From NCBI GenBank assembly GCA_920105625.2, contig OV050030.1:194427887-194491886 (forward strand): a DNA stretch of 64,000 nt, written 5' to 3'. This document shows positions 47,501-61,002 of this stretch, piece by piece (position 1 is the first letter of the stretch; each line of letters opens with the position of its first letter). Below the pieces are notes generated by a model, which searched no databases, was not told where the DNA came from, and was given only the letters and a program-made list of their open reading frames with translations. This stretch comes from Clusia tigrina. Its lineage: Eukaryota > Arthropoda > Insecta > Diptera > Clusiidae. The translations under genes were made by a program, and so were the position numbers.

Positions 47501-50500
47501 CCTTCTCTATGCCAATATCTACCCCTATCTGCCTCAGTCGGCGTCTCAGCCGGCGTCTCAGTTGATTCCGCTGTCGATTGGGGGGGGTCTGCTGCCGTCT
47601 CTACGCCTATATCTACCCCTATCTGCCTCAGTCGGCGTCTCAGTCGGCGTCGCAGCCTCTGTCAGCATCTCTGTACGCGTCTCAGTCGCTGCCGCTGTCG
47701 ATTGGGGGGTCTGCTGCCTTCTCTATGCCTGTATCTACCCCTACCTGCTTCAGTCGGCGTCTCAGTCGGCGTCGCAGCCTCTTTCAGCGTCTCTGTACGC
47801 CTCTCAGGCGATGCCGCTGTCGATTGGGGGGTCTGCTGCCTTCTCTATGCCTGTATCTACGCCTATCTGCCTCAGGCGGCGTCTCAATCGGCGTCGCAGC
47901 CTCTGTCAGCATCTCTATAGGCGTCTCAGTAGCTGCCGCTTCGATTGGGGGGTCTGCTGCCTTCTCTATGCCTATATCTTCCCCTATCCGCCTCAGTGGG
48001 CGTCACAGCCTCTGTCAGCGTCTTTGTAGGCGTCTCAGTCGCTGCCGCTGTCGATTGGGGGTGTCTGCTACGGTCTCTATGCCTATATCTACCCCTATCT
48101 TCCTCAGTCGGCGTCTCAGTCGGCGCCGCAGCCTCTTTCAGCGTCTCTATAGGCGTCTCAGTCATTGCCGCTGTCGATTGAGGGGTCTGCTGCCTTCTTT
48201 ATGCCTATATCTTCCCCTATCTGCCACAGTTGGGGTCTCAGTCGGCGTCGCAGCCTCTGTAAGCGTCTCTGTGGGCGTCTCAGTCGCTGCCGTTGTGGAT
48301 TGGGAGGTCTGCTGCTTTCTCTATGCTTATATCTAGCCCAATCTGCTTCCGTCGGCGTCTCAGTCAGCGTCGCAGCCTCTGTCAGCATCTCTGTAGGCGT
48401 CTCAGTAGCTGCCGCTGTCGATTGGGGGGTCTGCTGCCTTCTCTATGCCTATATCTTCGCCTATCCGCCTCAGTGGGCGTCGCAGCCTCTGTCAGCGCCT
48501 CTGTAGGCGTCGCAGTCGCTACCGCAGTCGATTGGGGGGTCTGCTGCAATCTCTATGCCTATATCTACCCCTATCTTCCTCAGTCGGCGTCTCAGTCGGC
48601 GCCGCAGCCTCTTTCAGCGTCTCTATAGGCGTCTCAGTCATTGCCGCTGTCGATTGAGGGGTCTGCTGCCTTCTCTATGCCTATATCTTCCCCTATCTGC
48701 CACAGTTGGGGTCTCAGTCGGCGTCGCAGCCTCTGTAAGCGTCTCTGTAGGCGTCTCAGTCGCTGCCGTTGTGGATTGGGAGGTCTGCTGCTTTCTCTAT
48801 GCTTATATCTACCCCTATCTTCCTCAGTCGGCGTCTCAGTCGGCGCCGCAGCCTCTTTCAGCGTCTCTATAGGCGTCTCAGTCATTGCCGCTGTCGATTG
48901 AGGGGTCTGCTGCCTTCTCTATGCCTATATCTTCCCCTATCTGCCACAGTTGGGGTCTCAGTCGGCGCCGCAGCCTCTTTCAGCGTCTCTATAGGCGTCT
49001 CAGTCATTGCAGCTGTCGATTGAGGGGTCTGCTGCCTTCTCTATGCCTATATCTTCCCCTATCTGCCACAGTTGGGGTCTCAGTCGGCGTCGCAGCCTCT
49101 GTAAGCGTCTCTGTAGGCGTCTCAGTCGCTGCCGCTGTCGATTGGGGGTCTGCTGCCTTCTCTATGCCTATATCTACCCCTATCCGCCCCAGTCGGCGTC
49201 TCAGTCGGCGTCTCAGTCGGCGTCGCAGCCTCTGTCAGCGTCTCTGTTGGCGTTTCAGTACCTGCCGCGGTCGATTGGGGGTCTGCTGCTTTCCCTATAT
49301 CTACTCCTGTCGGCGTCTCAGTCGGCGTCTCAGTCGGCGTCGCAGCCTCTGTCACCGTCTATCTACGCATCTGAGACGATGCCGCTGTTGATTGGGGGGT
49401 ATGCTGCCTTCTCTATGCCTATATCTACGCCTATCTGCCTCAGTCGGCGTCTCAGTCCTCGTCGCTGTAGGCGTCTCAGGCGGTGTCGATTGGGGGGGGT
49501 CTGCTGCCTTCTCTATGCCTATATCTACCCCTATCTGCTTCAGTCGGCATCGCAGCCTCTGTCAGCGTCTCTGTAGGCGTCTAAGTAGCAGTCACTGCCG
49601 CTGTCGAGTGGGGGGTCTGCTGCCTTCTCTATGCCTATAACTACCCCTATCTGCCTCAGACGGCGTCTCAGTCGGCTTCGCAGCCTCTTTCAGCGTCTCT
49701 GTAGGCGTCTCAGTCATTGCCGCTGTCGATGGGGGGGTCTGCTGCCTTCTCTATGCCTATATCTTCCCCTATCTGCCTCAGATGGCGTCTCAGTCGGCGT
49801 CGCAGCCTCTGTCAGCGTCTCTGTAGGCGTCTCAGTCGCTGCCGTTATCGATTGGGGGGGTCTGCTGCCTGCTTTATGCCTATATCTACCCCTATCTGTC
49901 TCAGTCGGCGTCTCAGTCGGCGTCGCAGCCTCTGTCAGCGTCTCTGTAGGCGTCTCAGTCGCTGCCGCTGTCGATTGGGGTGGTCTGCTGCCTTCTCTAT
50001 GCCAATATCTACCCCTATCTGCCTCAGTCGGCGTCTCAGCCGGCGTCTCAGGCGATGCCGCTGTCGATTGGGGGGTCTGCTGCCTTCTCTATGCCTGTAT
50101 CTACGCCTATCAGCCTCAGTCGGCGTCTCAATCGGCGTCGTTGTAGGCGTGTCAGTCGCTGTCTATTGGGGGGGTCTGCTGCCTTCTCTATGCCTATATC
50201 TACCCCTATCTGCCTCAGTTGGCGTCGCAGCCTCTGTCAGCGTCTTTGTAGGCGTCTCAGTCGCTGCCGCTGTCGACTGGGGGTGTCTGCTGCGGTCTCT
50301 ATGCTTATATCTACCCCAATCTGCTTCCATCGGCGTCTCAGTCGGCGTCGCAGCCTCTGTCAGCATCTCTGTAGGCGTCTCAGTAGCTGCCGCTGTCGAT
50401 TGGAGGTCTGCTGCCTAATCTATGCCTATATCTACCCCTATCCGCCACAGTCGGCGTCTCAGTCGGCGTCTCAGTCGGCGTCGCAGCCTCTGTCAGCGTC

Positions 50501-50897
50501 TCAGTAGCTGCCGCTGTATATTGGGGGGTCTGCTGCCTTCTCTATGCCTATATCTTCCCCTATCCGCCTCAGTCGGCGTCGCAACCTCTGTCAGCGTCTC
50601 TGTAGGCGTCGCAGTCGCTGCCGCAGTCGAGTGGGGGGTCTGCTGCCATCTCTATGCCTATATCTACCCCTATCTTCCTCAGTCGGCGCCTCAGTCGGCG
50701 CCGCAGCCTCTTTCAGCGTCTCTATAGGCGTCTCAGTCATTGCTGCTGTCGATTGAGGGGTCTGCTGCCTTTTCTATGCCTATATCTTCCCCTATCTGCC
50801 TCAGTTGGGGTCTCAGTCGGCGTCGCATCCTCTGTAAGCGTCTCTGTAGGCGTCTCAGTCGCTGCCGCTGTGGATTGGGAGGTCTGCTGCTTTCTCT

Positions 50898-53311
50898 ATG
50901 CTTATATCTACCCGTGTCTTCCTCAGTCGGCGTCGCAGCCTCTGTCAGCGTCTCTGTACGCGTCTCAGTCGCTGCTGCTATCGATTGGGGGGGTCTGCTG
51001 CCTTCTCTATGCCTGTATCTACCCCAACATGCTTCAGTCGGCGTCTCAGTCGGCGCCGCAGCCTCTGTCAGCGTCTCTGTACGCGTCTCAGGCGATGCCG
51101 CTGTCGATTGGGGGGTCTGATGCCTTCTCTATGCCTATATCTACCCCTATCTGCCTCAGTCGGCGTCTCAGTCGGCGTCGCAGCCTCTGTAAGCGTCTCT
51201 GTAGGCGTCTCAGTCGCTGCCGCTGTGGATTGGGAGGTCTGCTGCTTTCTCTATGCTTATATCTACCCCTGACTGCCTCAGTCGGAGTCTCAGTCGGCGT
51301 CGCAGCCTCTGTCAGCGTCTCTGTAGGCGTCTCAGTCGCTGCCGCTGTCGATTGGGGGTCTGCTGCCTTCTCTATGCCTATATCTACCCCTATCCGCCCC
51401 AGTCGCCGTCTCAGTCGGCGTCTCTGTACGCGTCTCAGGCGATGCCGCTGTCGATTGGGGGGTCTGCTGCCTTCTCTATGCCTGTATCTACGCCTATGTG
51501 CCTCAGTCGGCGTCTCAGTCGACGTCTCAGTCGGCGTCGCAGCCACTGTCAGCGACTTTGTATGCGTCTCAGTAGCTGCCGCTGCCGATTAGGGGTCTGC
51601 TGCTTTATTTATGCCTATATCTACTCCTGTCTGCCTCAGTCGGTGTTTCAGTCGGCGTCGCAGCCTCTGTCAGCGTTTCTCTAAGCGTCTCAGGCGATGC
51701 CGCTGTCGATTGGGGTGTCTGCCGCCTTCTCTATGCCTGTATCTACGCCTATCTGCCTCAGTTGGGGTCTCAGTCGGCATCGCAGCCTCTGTCAGCGTCT
51801 CTGTAGGCATCTCAGTGGCTGCCGCTGTCGATTGGGGGGTCTGCTGCCTTCTCTATGCTTATATCTACCCGTGTCTTCCTCAGTCGGCGTCTCAGTCGGC
51901 GCCGCAGCCTCTTTCAGCGTCTCTATAGGCGTCTCAGTCATTGCCGCTGTCGATTGAGGGGTCTGCTGCCTTCTCTATACCTATATCTTCCCATATCTGC
52001 TTCAGTTGGGGTCTCTGTCGGCGTCGCAGCCTCTGTAAGCGCCTCTGTAGGCGTCTCAGTCGCTGCCGCTGTGGATTGGGAGGTCTGCCGCTTTCTCTAT
52101 GCTTATATCTACCCGTGTCTTCCTCAGTCGGCGTCGCAGCCTCTGTCAGCGTCTCTGTACGCGTCTCAGTCGCTGCCGCTATCGATTGGGGGGGGTCTGC
52201 TGCCTTCTCTATGCCTGTATCTACCCCTACATGCTTCAGTCGGCGTCTCAGTCGGCGCCGCAGCCTCTGTCAGCGTCTCTGTACGCGTCTCAGGCGATGC
52301 CGCTGTCGATTGGGGGGTCTGATGCCTTCTCTATGCCTATATCTACCCCTATCTGCCTCAGTCGGCGTCTCAGTCGGCGTCGCAGCCTCTGTAAGCGTCT
52401 CTGTAGGCGTCTCAGTCGCTGCCGCTGTGGATTGGGAGGTCTGCTGCTTTCTCTATGCTTATATCTACCCCTGTCTGCCTCAGTCGGAGTCTCAGTCGGC
52501 GTCGCAGCCTCTGTCAGCGTCTCTGTAGGCGTCTCAGTCGCTGCCGCTGTCGATTGGGGGTCTGCTGCCTTCTCTATGCCTATATCTACCCCTATCCGCC
52601 CCAGTCGGCGTCTCAGTCGCCGTCTCAGTTGGCGTCTCTGTACGCGTCTCAGGCGATGCCGCTGTCGATTGGGGGGTCTGCTGCCTTCTCTATACCTGTA
52701 TCTACGCCTATGTGCCTCAGTCGGCGTCTCAGTCGACGTCTCAGTCGGCGTCGCAGCCACTGTCAGCGACTTTGTATGCGTCTCAGTAGCTGCCGCTGCC
52801 GATTAGGGGTCTGCTGCTTTATTTATGCCTATATCTACTCCTGTCTGCCTCAGTCGGTGTTTCAGTCGGCGTCGCAGCCTCTGTCAGCGTTTCTCTAAGC
52901 GTCTCAGGCGATGCCGCTGTCGATTGGGGTGTCTGCCGCCTTCTCTATGCCTGTATCTACGCCTATCTGCCTCAGTTGGGGTCTCAGTCGGCATCGCAGC
53001 CTCTGTCAGCGTCTCTGTAGGCGTCTCAGTGGCTGCCGCTGTCGATTGGGGGTCTGCTGCCTTCTCTATGCTTATATCTACCCGTGTCTTCCTCAGTCGG
53101 CGTCTCAGTCGGCGCCGCAGCCTCTTTCAGCGTCTCTATAGGCGTCTCAGTCATTGCCGCTGTCGATTGAGGGGTCTGCTGCCTTCTCTATGCCTATATC
53201 TTCCCATATCTGCTTCAGTTGGGGTCTCTGTCGGCGTCGCGGCCTCTGTAAGCGCCTCTGTAGGCGTCTCAGTCGCTGCCGCTGTGGATTGGGAGGTCTG
53301 CTGCTTTCTCT
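50898..53311 (+). repeat. Tandem ~1.2-kb higher-order repeat, two copies
   Basis: A ten-monomer unit starting near 50898 (CTTATATCTACCCGTGTCTTCC) recurs at 52099, and its first monomer appears again at 53312. Internal markers are offset by 1201-1214 bp (51253 versus 52455, 51611 versus 52825, 51697 versus 52911). The 12-13 bp difference fits one 12-bp unit. A close relative of the same series sits about 11.0 kb to the left (40608 versus 51611; 40852 versus 51855). Confidence 0.8.
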
Positions 53312-53861
53312 ATGCTTATATCTACCCGTGTCTTCCTCAGTCGGCGTCGTAGCCTCTGTCAGCGTCTCAGTAGCTGCCGCTGTAGATTGGGGGTCTGCTG
53401 CCTTCTCTATGCCTATATCTTCCCCTATCCGCCTCAGTCGGCGTCGCAACCTCTGTCAGCGTCTCAGTCGCTGCCGCTGTGGATTGGGAGGTCTGCTGCT
53501 TTCTCTATGCTTATATCTACCCCTGTCTGCCTCAGTCGGAGTCTCAGTCGGCGTCGCTGCCTCTGTCAGCATCTCTGTAGGCGTCTCAGTCGCTGCCGCT
53601 GTCGATTGTGGGTCTGCTGCCTTATCTATGCCTATATCTTTCCCTATCCGCCCCAGTCGGCGTCTCAGTCGGCGTCTCAGTCGGCGTCTCAGTCGGCGTC
53701 GCAGCCTCTGTCAGCGTCTATCTACGCGTCTCAGACGATGCCGCTGTTGATTGGGGGGTTTGCTGCCTTCTCTATGCCTGTATCTACGCCTATCTTCCTC
53801 AGTCGGCGTCTCAGTCCTCGTCGCTGCAGGCGTCTCAGGCGGTATCGATTGGGGGGGTCTG

Positions 53862-56150
53862 CTGCCTTCTCTATGCCTATATCTACCCCTATCCGCCTCA
53901 GTCGGCGTCGCAACCTCTGTCAGCGCATCTGTAGGCGTCGCAGTCGCTGCCGCAGTCGATTGGGGGGTCTGCTGCCATCTCTATGCCTATATCTGCCCCT
54001 ATCTTCCTCAGTCGGCGTCTCAATCGGCACCGCAGCCTCTTTCAGCGTCTCTATAGGCGTCTCAGTCATTGCCGCTGTCGATTGAGGGGTCTGCTGCATT
54101 CTCTATGCCTATATCTTCCCCTATCTGCCTCAGTTGGGGTCTCAGTCGGCGTCGCAGCCTCTGTAAGCGTCTCTGTAGGCGTCTCAGTCGCTGCCGCTGT
54201 GGATTGGGAGGTCTCCTCCTTTCTCTATGCTTATATCTACCCGTGTCTTCCTCAGTCGGAGTCTCAGTCGGCGTCGCAGCCTCTGTCAGCGTCTCTGTAG
54301 GCGTCTCAGTCGCTGCCGCTGTCGATTGGGGGTCTGCTGCCTTCTCTATGCCTATATCTACCCCTTTCCGCCCCAGTCGGCGTCTCAGTCGGCGTCTCAG
54401 TAGCAGTCACTGCCGCTGTCGAGTGGGGGGTCTGCTGCCTTCTCTATGCCTATAACTACCCCTATCTGCCTCAGTCGGCGTCTCAGTCGACTTCGCAACC
54501 TCTTTCAGCGTCTCTGTAGGCGTCTCAGTCATTGCCGCTGTCGATTGGGGGGTCTGCTGCCATCTCTATGCCTATATCTTCCCCTATCTGCCTCAGATGG
54601 CGTCTCAGTCGGCGTCGCAGCCTCTGTCAGCGTCTCTGTAGGCGTCTCAGTCGCTGCCGTCGTCGATTGGGGGGTCTGCTGCCTGCTTTATGCCTATATC
54701 TACCCCTATCTGCCTCAGTCGTCGTCTCAGTCGGCGTCTCAATCGGCGTCGCAGCCTCTGTCAGCGTCTCTGTAGGCGTCTCAGTCGCTGCCGCTGTCGA
54801 TTGGGGTGATCTGCTGCCTTCTCTATGCCAATATCTACCCCTATCTGCCTCAGTCGGCGTCTCAGCCGGCGTCTCAGTCTATTCCGCTGTCGATTGGGGG
54901 GGTCTGCTGCCGTCTCTATGCCTATATCTACCCCTATCTGCCTCAGTCGGCATCTCAGTCGGCGTCGAAGCCTCTGTCAGCATCTCTGTACGCGTCTCAG
55001 TCGCTGCCGCTGTCGATTGGGTGGTCTGCTGCCTTCTCTATGCCTGTATCTACCCCTACCTGCTTCAGCCGGCGTCTCAGTCGGCATCGCAGCCTCTGTC
55101 AGCGTCTCTGTACGCGTCTCAGGCGATGCCGCTGTCGATTGGGGGGTCTGCTGCCTTCTCTATGCCTTTATCTACCCCTATCTGCCTCAGTTGGCATCGC
55201 AGCCTCTGTCAGCGTCTTTGTAGGTGTCTCAGTCGCTGCCGCTGTCGATTGGGGGTGTCTGCTGCGGTCTCTATGCCTATATCTACCCCTATCTGCTTCC
55301 GTCGGCGTCTCAGTCGGCGTCGCAGCCTCTGTCAGTACCCTGTAGGCGTCTCAGTAGCTGCCGCTGTCGATTGGGGGTCTGCTGCCGTCTCTATGCCTAT
55401 ATCTACCCCTATCTGCCTCAGTCGGCGTCTCAGTCGGCGTCTCAGTCGGCGTCGAAGCCTCTGTCAGCATCTCTGTACGCGTCTCAGTCGCTGCCGCTGT
55501 CGATTGGGTGGTCTGCTGCCTTCTCTATGCCTGTATCTACCCCTACCTGCTTCAGCCGGCGTCTCAGTCGGCGTCGCAGCCTCTGTCAGCATCTCTGTAG
55601 GCGTCTCAGTAGCTGCCGCTGTCGATTGGGGATCTGATGCCTTCTCTATGCCTATATCTTCCCCTATCCGCCTCAGTCGGCGTCGCAACCTCTGTCAGCG
55701 CATCTGTAGGCGTCGCAGTCGCTGCCGCAGTCGATTGGGGGGTCTGCTGCCATCTCTATGCCTATATCTGCCCCTATCTTCCTCAGTCGGCGTCTCAATC
55801 GGCACCGCAGCCTCTTTCAGCGTCTCTATAGGCGTCTCAGTCATTGCCGCTGTCGATTGAGGGGTCTGCTGCATTCTCTATGCCTATATCTTCCCCTATC
55901 TGCCTCAGTTGGGGTCTCAGTCGGCGTCGCAGCCTCTGTAAGCGTCTCTGTAGGCGTCTCAGTCGCTGCCGCTGTGGATTGGGAGGTCTCCTCCTTTCTC
56001 TATGCTTATATCTACCCGTGTCTTCCTCAGTCGGAGTCTCAGTCGGCGTCGCAGCCTCTGTCAGCGTCTCTGTAGGCGTCTCAGTCGCTGCCGCTGTCGA
56101 TTGGGGGTCTGCTGCCTTCTCTATGCCTATATCTACCCCTTTCCGCCCCA
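53862..56150 (+). repeat. Higher-order repeat pair, offset 1775 bp
   Basis: The series at about 53862-54372 recurs at about 55637-56150 with a constant offset of 1775 bp (53983 versus 55758, 54069 versus 55844), including the unusual GGAGGTCTCCTCCTTTCTC variant in both. The stretch between them (54532-55460) resembles 42029-42880, about 12.5 kb to the left. Confidence 0.75.
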
Positions 56151-56222
56151 GTCGGCGTCTCAGTCGGCGTCTCAGTCGGCGTCTCAGTCGGCGTCTCAGT
56201 CGGCGTCTCAGTCGGTGTCGCA
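56151..56222 (+). repeat. 12-bp repeat expansion, six units
   Basis: Five copies of GTCGGCGTCTCA followed by GTCGGTGTCGCA. The equivalent position in the sister copy near 54376 has only two units, so the difference arose after the 1775-bp duplication. Confidence 0.88.
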
Positions 56223-59200
56223 GCCTCTGTCAGCGTCTCTGTAGGCGTTTCAGTAGCTGCCGCGGTCGATTGGGGTCTGCTGCTTTCCCTATATCTACTC
56301 CTGTCGGCGTCTCAGTCGGCGTCGCAGCCTCTGTCAGCGTCTCTGCAGTCGTTTCAGTAGCTGCCGCGGTCAATTGGGGGTCTGCTGCTTTCCCTATATC
56401 TACTCCTGTCTGCCTCAGTCGGCGTCTCAGTCGGCGTCGCAGCCTCTGTCAGCATCTATCTACGCGTCTCAGACGATGCCGCTGTTGATTGGGGGGTCTG
56501 CTGCCTTCTCTATGCCTGTATCTACGCCTATCTGCCTCAGTCGGCGTCTCAGTCCTCGTCGCTGTAGGCGTCTCAGGCGGTGTCGATTGGGGGGGTCTGC
56601 TGCCTTCTCTATGCCTATATCTACCCCTATCTGCTTCAGTCGGCATCGCAGCCTCTGTCAGCGTCTCTGTAAGCGTCTCAGTAGCAGTCACTGCCGCTGT
56701 CGAGTGGGGAGTCTGCTGCCTTCTCTATGCCTATAACTACCCCTATCTGCCTCAGTCGGCGTCTCAGTCGGCGTCGCAACCTCTTTCAGCGTCTCTGTAG
56801 GCGTCTCAGTCATTGCCGCTGTCGATTGGGGGGTCTGCTGCCTTCTCTATGCGTATATCTTCCCCTATCTGCCTCAGATGGCGTCTCAGTCGGCGTCGCA
56901 GCCTCTGTCAGCGTCTCTGTAGGCGTCTCAGTCGCTGCCGTTGTCGATTGGGGGGGTCTGCTGCCTGCTTTATGCCTATATCTACGACTATCTGCCTCAG
57001 TCGGCGTCTCAGTCGGAGTCGCAGCCTCTGTCAGCGTCTCAGTAGCTGCCGCTGTATATTGGGGGGTCTGCTGCCTTCTCTATGCCTATATCTTCCCCTA
57101 TCCGCCTCAGTCGGCGTCGCAACCTCTGTCAGCGCCTCTGTAGGCGTCGCAGTCGCTGCCGCAGTCGATTGGGGGGTCTGCTGCCATCTCTATGCCTATA
57201 TCTACCCCTATCTTCCTCAGTCGGCGTCTCAGTCGGCGCCGCAGCATCTTTCAGTGTCTCTATAGGCGTCTCAGTCATTGCTGCTGTCGATTGAGGGGTC
57301 TGCTGCCTTCTCTATGCCTATATCTTCCCCTATCTGCCTCAGTCGGGGTCTCAGTCGGCGTCGCATCCTCTGTAAGCGTCTCTGTAGGCGTCTCAGTCGC
57401 TGCCGCTGTGGATTGGGAGGTCTGCTGCTTTCTCTATGCTTATATCTACCCCTGTCTGCCTCAGTCGGAGTCTCAGTCGGCGTCGCAGCCTCTGTCAGCG
57501 TCTCTGTAGGCGTCTCAGTCGCTGCCGCTGTCGATTGGGGGTCTGCTGCCTTCTCTATGCCTATATCTACCCCTATCCGCCACAGTCGGCGTCTCAGTCG
57601 GCGTCTCAGTCGGCGTCTCAGTCGGCGTCGCAGCCTCTGTCAGCGTCTCAGTAGCTGCCGCTGTATATTGGGGGGTCTGCTGCCTTCTCTATGCCTATAT
57701 CTTCCCCTATCTGCCTCAGTTGGGGTCTCAGTCGGCGTCGCAGCCTCTGTAAGCGCCTCTGTAGGCGTCTCAGTCGCTGCCGCTGTGGATTGGGAGGTCT
57801 GCTGCCTTCTCTATGCCTATATATTCAACTATCTGCCTCAGTCGGGTTCTCAGTCAGCGTCGCACCCTCTATCAGCGATTCTGTAGGGGGTCTGCTGCCT
57901 TCTCTATGCCTATATCTACCCCTATCCGCCCCAGTCGGCGTCTCAGTCGGCGTCGCAGCCTCTGTCAACGTCTCTGTAGGCGTTTCAGTATCTGCCGCGG
58001 TCGATTGGGGGTCTGCTGCTTTCCCTATATCTACTCCTGTCGGCGTCTCAGTCGGCGTCTCAGTCGGCGTCTCAGTCGGCGTCGCAGCCTCTGTCAGCGT
58101 CTCTGTAGGCGTTTCAGTAGCTGCCGCGGTCAATTGGGGGTCTGCTGCTTTCCCTATATCTACTCCTGTCTGCCTCAGTCGGCGTCTCAGTCGGCGTCGC
58201 AGCCTCTGTCACCGTCTATCTACGCATCTCAGACGATGCCGCTGTTGATTGGGGGGTCTGCTGCCTTCTCTATGCCTGTATCTACGCCTATCTGCCTCAG
58301 TCGGCGTCTCAGTCCTCGTCGCTGTAGGCGTCTCAGGCGGTGTCGATTGGGGGGGTCTGCTGCTTTCTCTATGCCTATATCTACCCCTATCTGCTTCAGT
58401 CGGCATCGCAGCCTCTGTCAGCGTCTCTGTAGGCGTCTAAGTAGCAGTCACTGCCGCTGTCGAGTGGGGGGTCTGCTGCCTTCTCTATGCCTATAACTAC
58501 CCCTATCTGCCTCAGTCGGCGTCTCAGTCGGCTTCGCAGCCTCTGTCAGCGTCTCTGTAGGCGTCTCAGTCGCTACCGTTATCGATTGGTGGCGTCTGCT
58601 GCCTGCTTTATGCCTATATCTACCTCTATCTGCCTCAGTTGGCGTCTCAGCCGGCGTCTCAGTCGATTCCGCTGTCGATTGGGGGGGTCTGCTGCCGTCT
58701 CTATGCCTATATCTACCCCTATCTGCCTCAGTCGGCATCTCAGTCGGTGTCGCAGCCTCTGTCAGCATCTCTGTACGCGTCTCAGTCGCGGCCGCTGTCG
58801 ATTGGGGGGTCTGTTGCCTTCTCTATGCCTGTATCTACCCCTACCTGCTTCAGTCGGCGTCTCAGTCGGCGTCGCAGCCTCTGTCAGCGTCTCTGTACGC
58901 GTCTCAGGCGATGCCGCTGTCGATTGGGGGGTCTGCTGCCTTCTCTATGCCTGTATCTACGCCTATCTGCCTCAGTGGGCGTCTCAATCGGCGTCGCTGT
59001 AGGCGTGTCAGTCGCTGTCTATTGGGGGGTCTGCTGCCTTCTCTATGCCTATATCTACCCCTATCTGCCTCAGTTGGCGTCGCAGCCTCTCTCAGCGTCT
59101 TTGTAGGCGTCTCAGTCGCTGCCGCTGTCGATTGGGGGTGTCTGCTGCGGTCTCTATGCCTATATCTACCCCAATCTGCTTCCGTCGGCGTCTCAGTCGG

Positions 59201-59994
59201 CGTCGCAGCCTCTGTCAGCATCCCTGTAGGCGTCTCAGTAGCTGCCGCTGTCGATTGGGGGTCTGCTGCCTAATCTAAGCCTATATCTACCCCTATCCGC
59301 CCCAGTCGGCTTCTCAGTCGGCGTCGCAGCCTCTGTCAGCGTCTCAGTAGCTGCCGCTGTAGATTGGGGGGTCTGCTGCCTTCTCTATGCCTATATCTTC
59401 CCCTATCGGCCCCAGTCGGCGTCGCAACCTCTGTCAGCGCCTCTGTAGGCGTCGCAGTCGCTGCCGCAGTCGATTGGGGGGTCTGCTGCCATCTCTATGC
59501 CTATATCTACCCCTATCTTCCTCAGTCGGTGGCTCAGTCGGCGCCGCAGCCTCGTTCAGCGTCTCTATAGGCGTCTCAGTCATTGCTGCTGTCGATTGAG
59601 GGGTCTGCTGCATTCTCTATGCCTATATCTTCCCCTATCTGCCTCAGTTGGGGTCTCAGTCGGCGTCGCAGCCTCTGTAAGCGTCTCTGTAGGCGTCTCA
59701 GTCGCTGCCGCTGTGGATTGGGAGGTCTGCTGCTTTCTCTATGCTTATATCTATCCCTGTCTGCCTCAGTCGGAGTCTCAGTCGGCGTCGCAGCCTCTGT
59801 CAGCGTCTCTGTAGGCGTCTCAGTTGCTGCCGCTGTCGATTGGGGGTCTGCTGCCTTCTCTATGCCTATATCTACCCCTATACGCCCCAGTCGGCGTCTC
59901 AGTCGGCGTCGCAGCCTCTGTCAGCGTCTCTGTAGGCGTTTCGGTATCTGCCGCGGTCGATTGGGGGTCTGCTGCTTTCCCTATATCTACTCCT

Positions 59995-60066
59995 GTCGGC
60001 GTCTCAGTCGGCGTCTCAGTCGGCGTCTCAGTCGGCGTCTCAGTCGGCGTCTCAGTCGGCGTCGCG
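59995..60066 (+). repeat. 12-bp repeat expansion, six units
   Basis: Five copies of GTCGGCGTCTCA and one GTCGGCGTCGCG, joined directly to GTCAATTGGGGG. The usual GCAGCC...GCTGCCGC part of this monomer is missing here, indicating a deletion between two 12-bp-like sites. Confidence 0.88.
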
Positions 60067-60992
60067 GTCAATTGGGGGTCTGCTGCTTTCCCTATATCTA
60101 CTCCTGTCTGCCTCAGTCGGCGTCTCAGTCGGCGTCGCAGCCTCTGTCACCGTCTATCTACGTGTCTCAGACGATGCCGCTGTTGATTGGGGGGTCTGCT
60201 GCCTTCTCCATGCCTGTATCTACGCCTATCTGCCTCAGTCGGCGTCTCAGTCCTCGTCGCTGTATGCGTCTCAGGCGGTGTCGATTGGGGGGGTCTGCTG
60301 CCTTCTCTATGCCTATATCTACCCCTATCTGCCTCAGTCGGCATCGCAGCCTCTGTCAGCGTTTCTGTAGGCGTCTCAGTAGCAGTCACTGCCGCTGTCG
60401 AGTGGGGGGTCTGCTGCCTTCTCTATGCCTATATCTTCCCCTATCTGCCTCAGATGGCGTCTCAGTCGGCGTCGCAGCCTCTGTCAGCGTCTCTGTAGGC
60501 GTCTCAGTCGCTGCCGTTGTCGATTGGGGGGGTCTGCTGCCTGCTTTATGCCTATATCTACCCCTATCTGCCTCAGTCGGCGTCTCAGTCGGCGTCGCAG
60601 CCTCAGTCGGCGTCTCAGCCGGCGTCTCAGTCGATTCCGCTGTCGATTGGGGGGGGTCTGCTGCCGTCTCTATGCCTATATCTACCCCTATCTGCCTCAG
60701 TCGGCGTCTCAGTCGGCGTCGCAGCCTCTGTCAGCATCTCTGTATGCGCCTCAGTCGCTGCCGCTGTCGATTGGGGGGTCTGCTGCCTTCTCTATGCCTG
60801 TATCTACCCCTACTTGATTCAGTCGGCGTCTCAGTCGGCGTCGCAGCCTCTGTCAGCGTCTCTGTACGCGTCTCAGGAGATGCCGCTGTCGATTGGGGGG
60901 TCTGCTGCCTTCTCTATGCCTGTATCTACGCCTATCTGCCTCAGTCGGCGTCTCAATCGGCGTCGCTGTAGGCGTGTCAGTCGCTGTCTATA

Positions 60993-61002
60993 GGGGGGGG
61001 GG
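60993..61002 (+). repeat. Longest G run in the array (10 G)
   Basis: Ten consecutive G in the segment that usually holds 4-8. Other long runs are nine G at 18282-18290 and 21569-21577. Length changes here shift every reading frame through the monomer. Confidence 0.85.
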
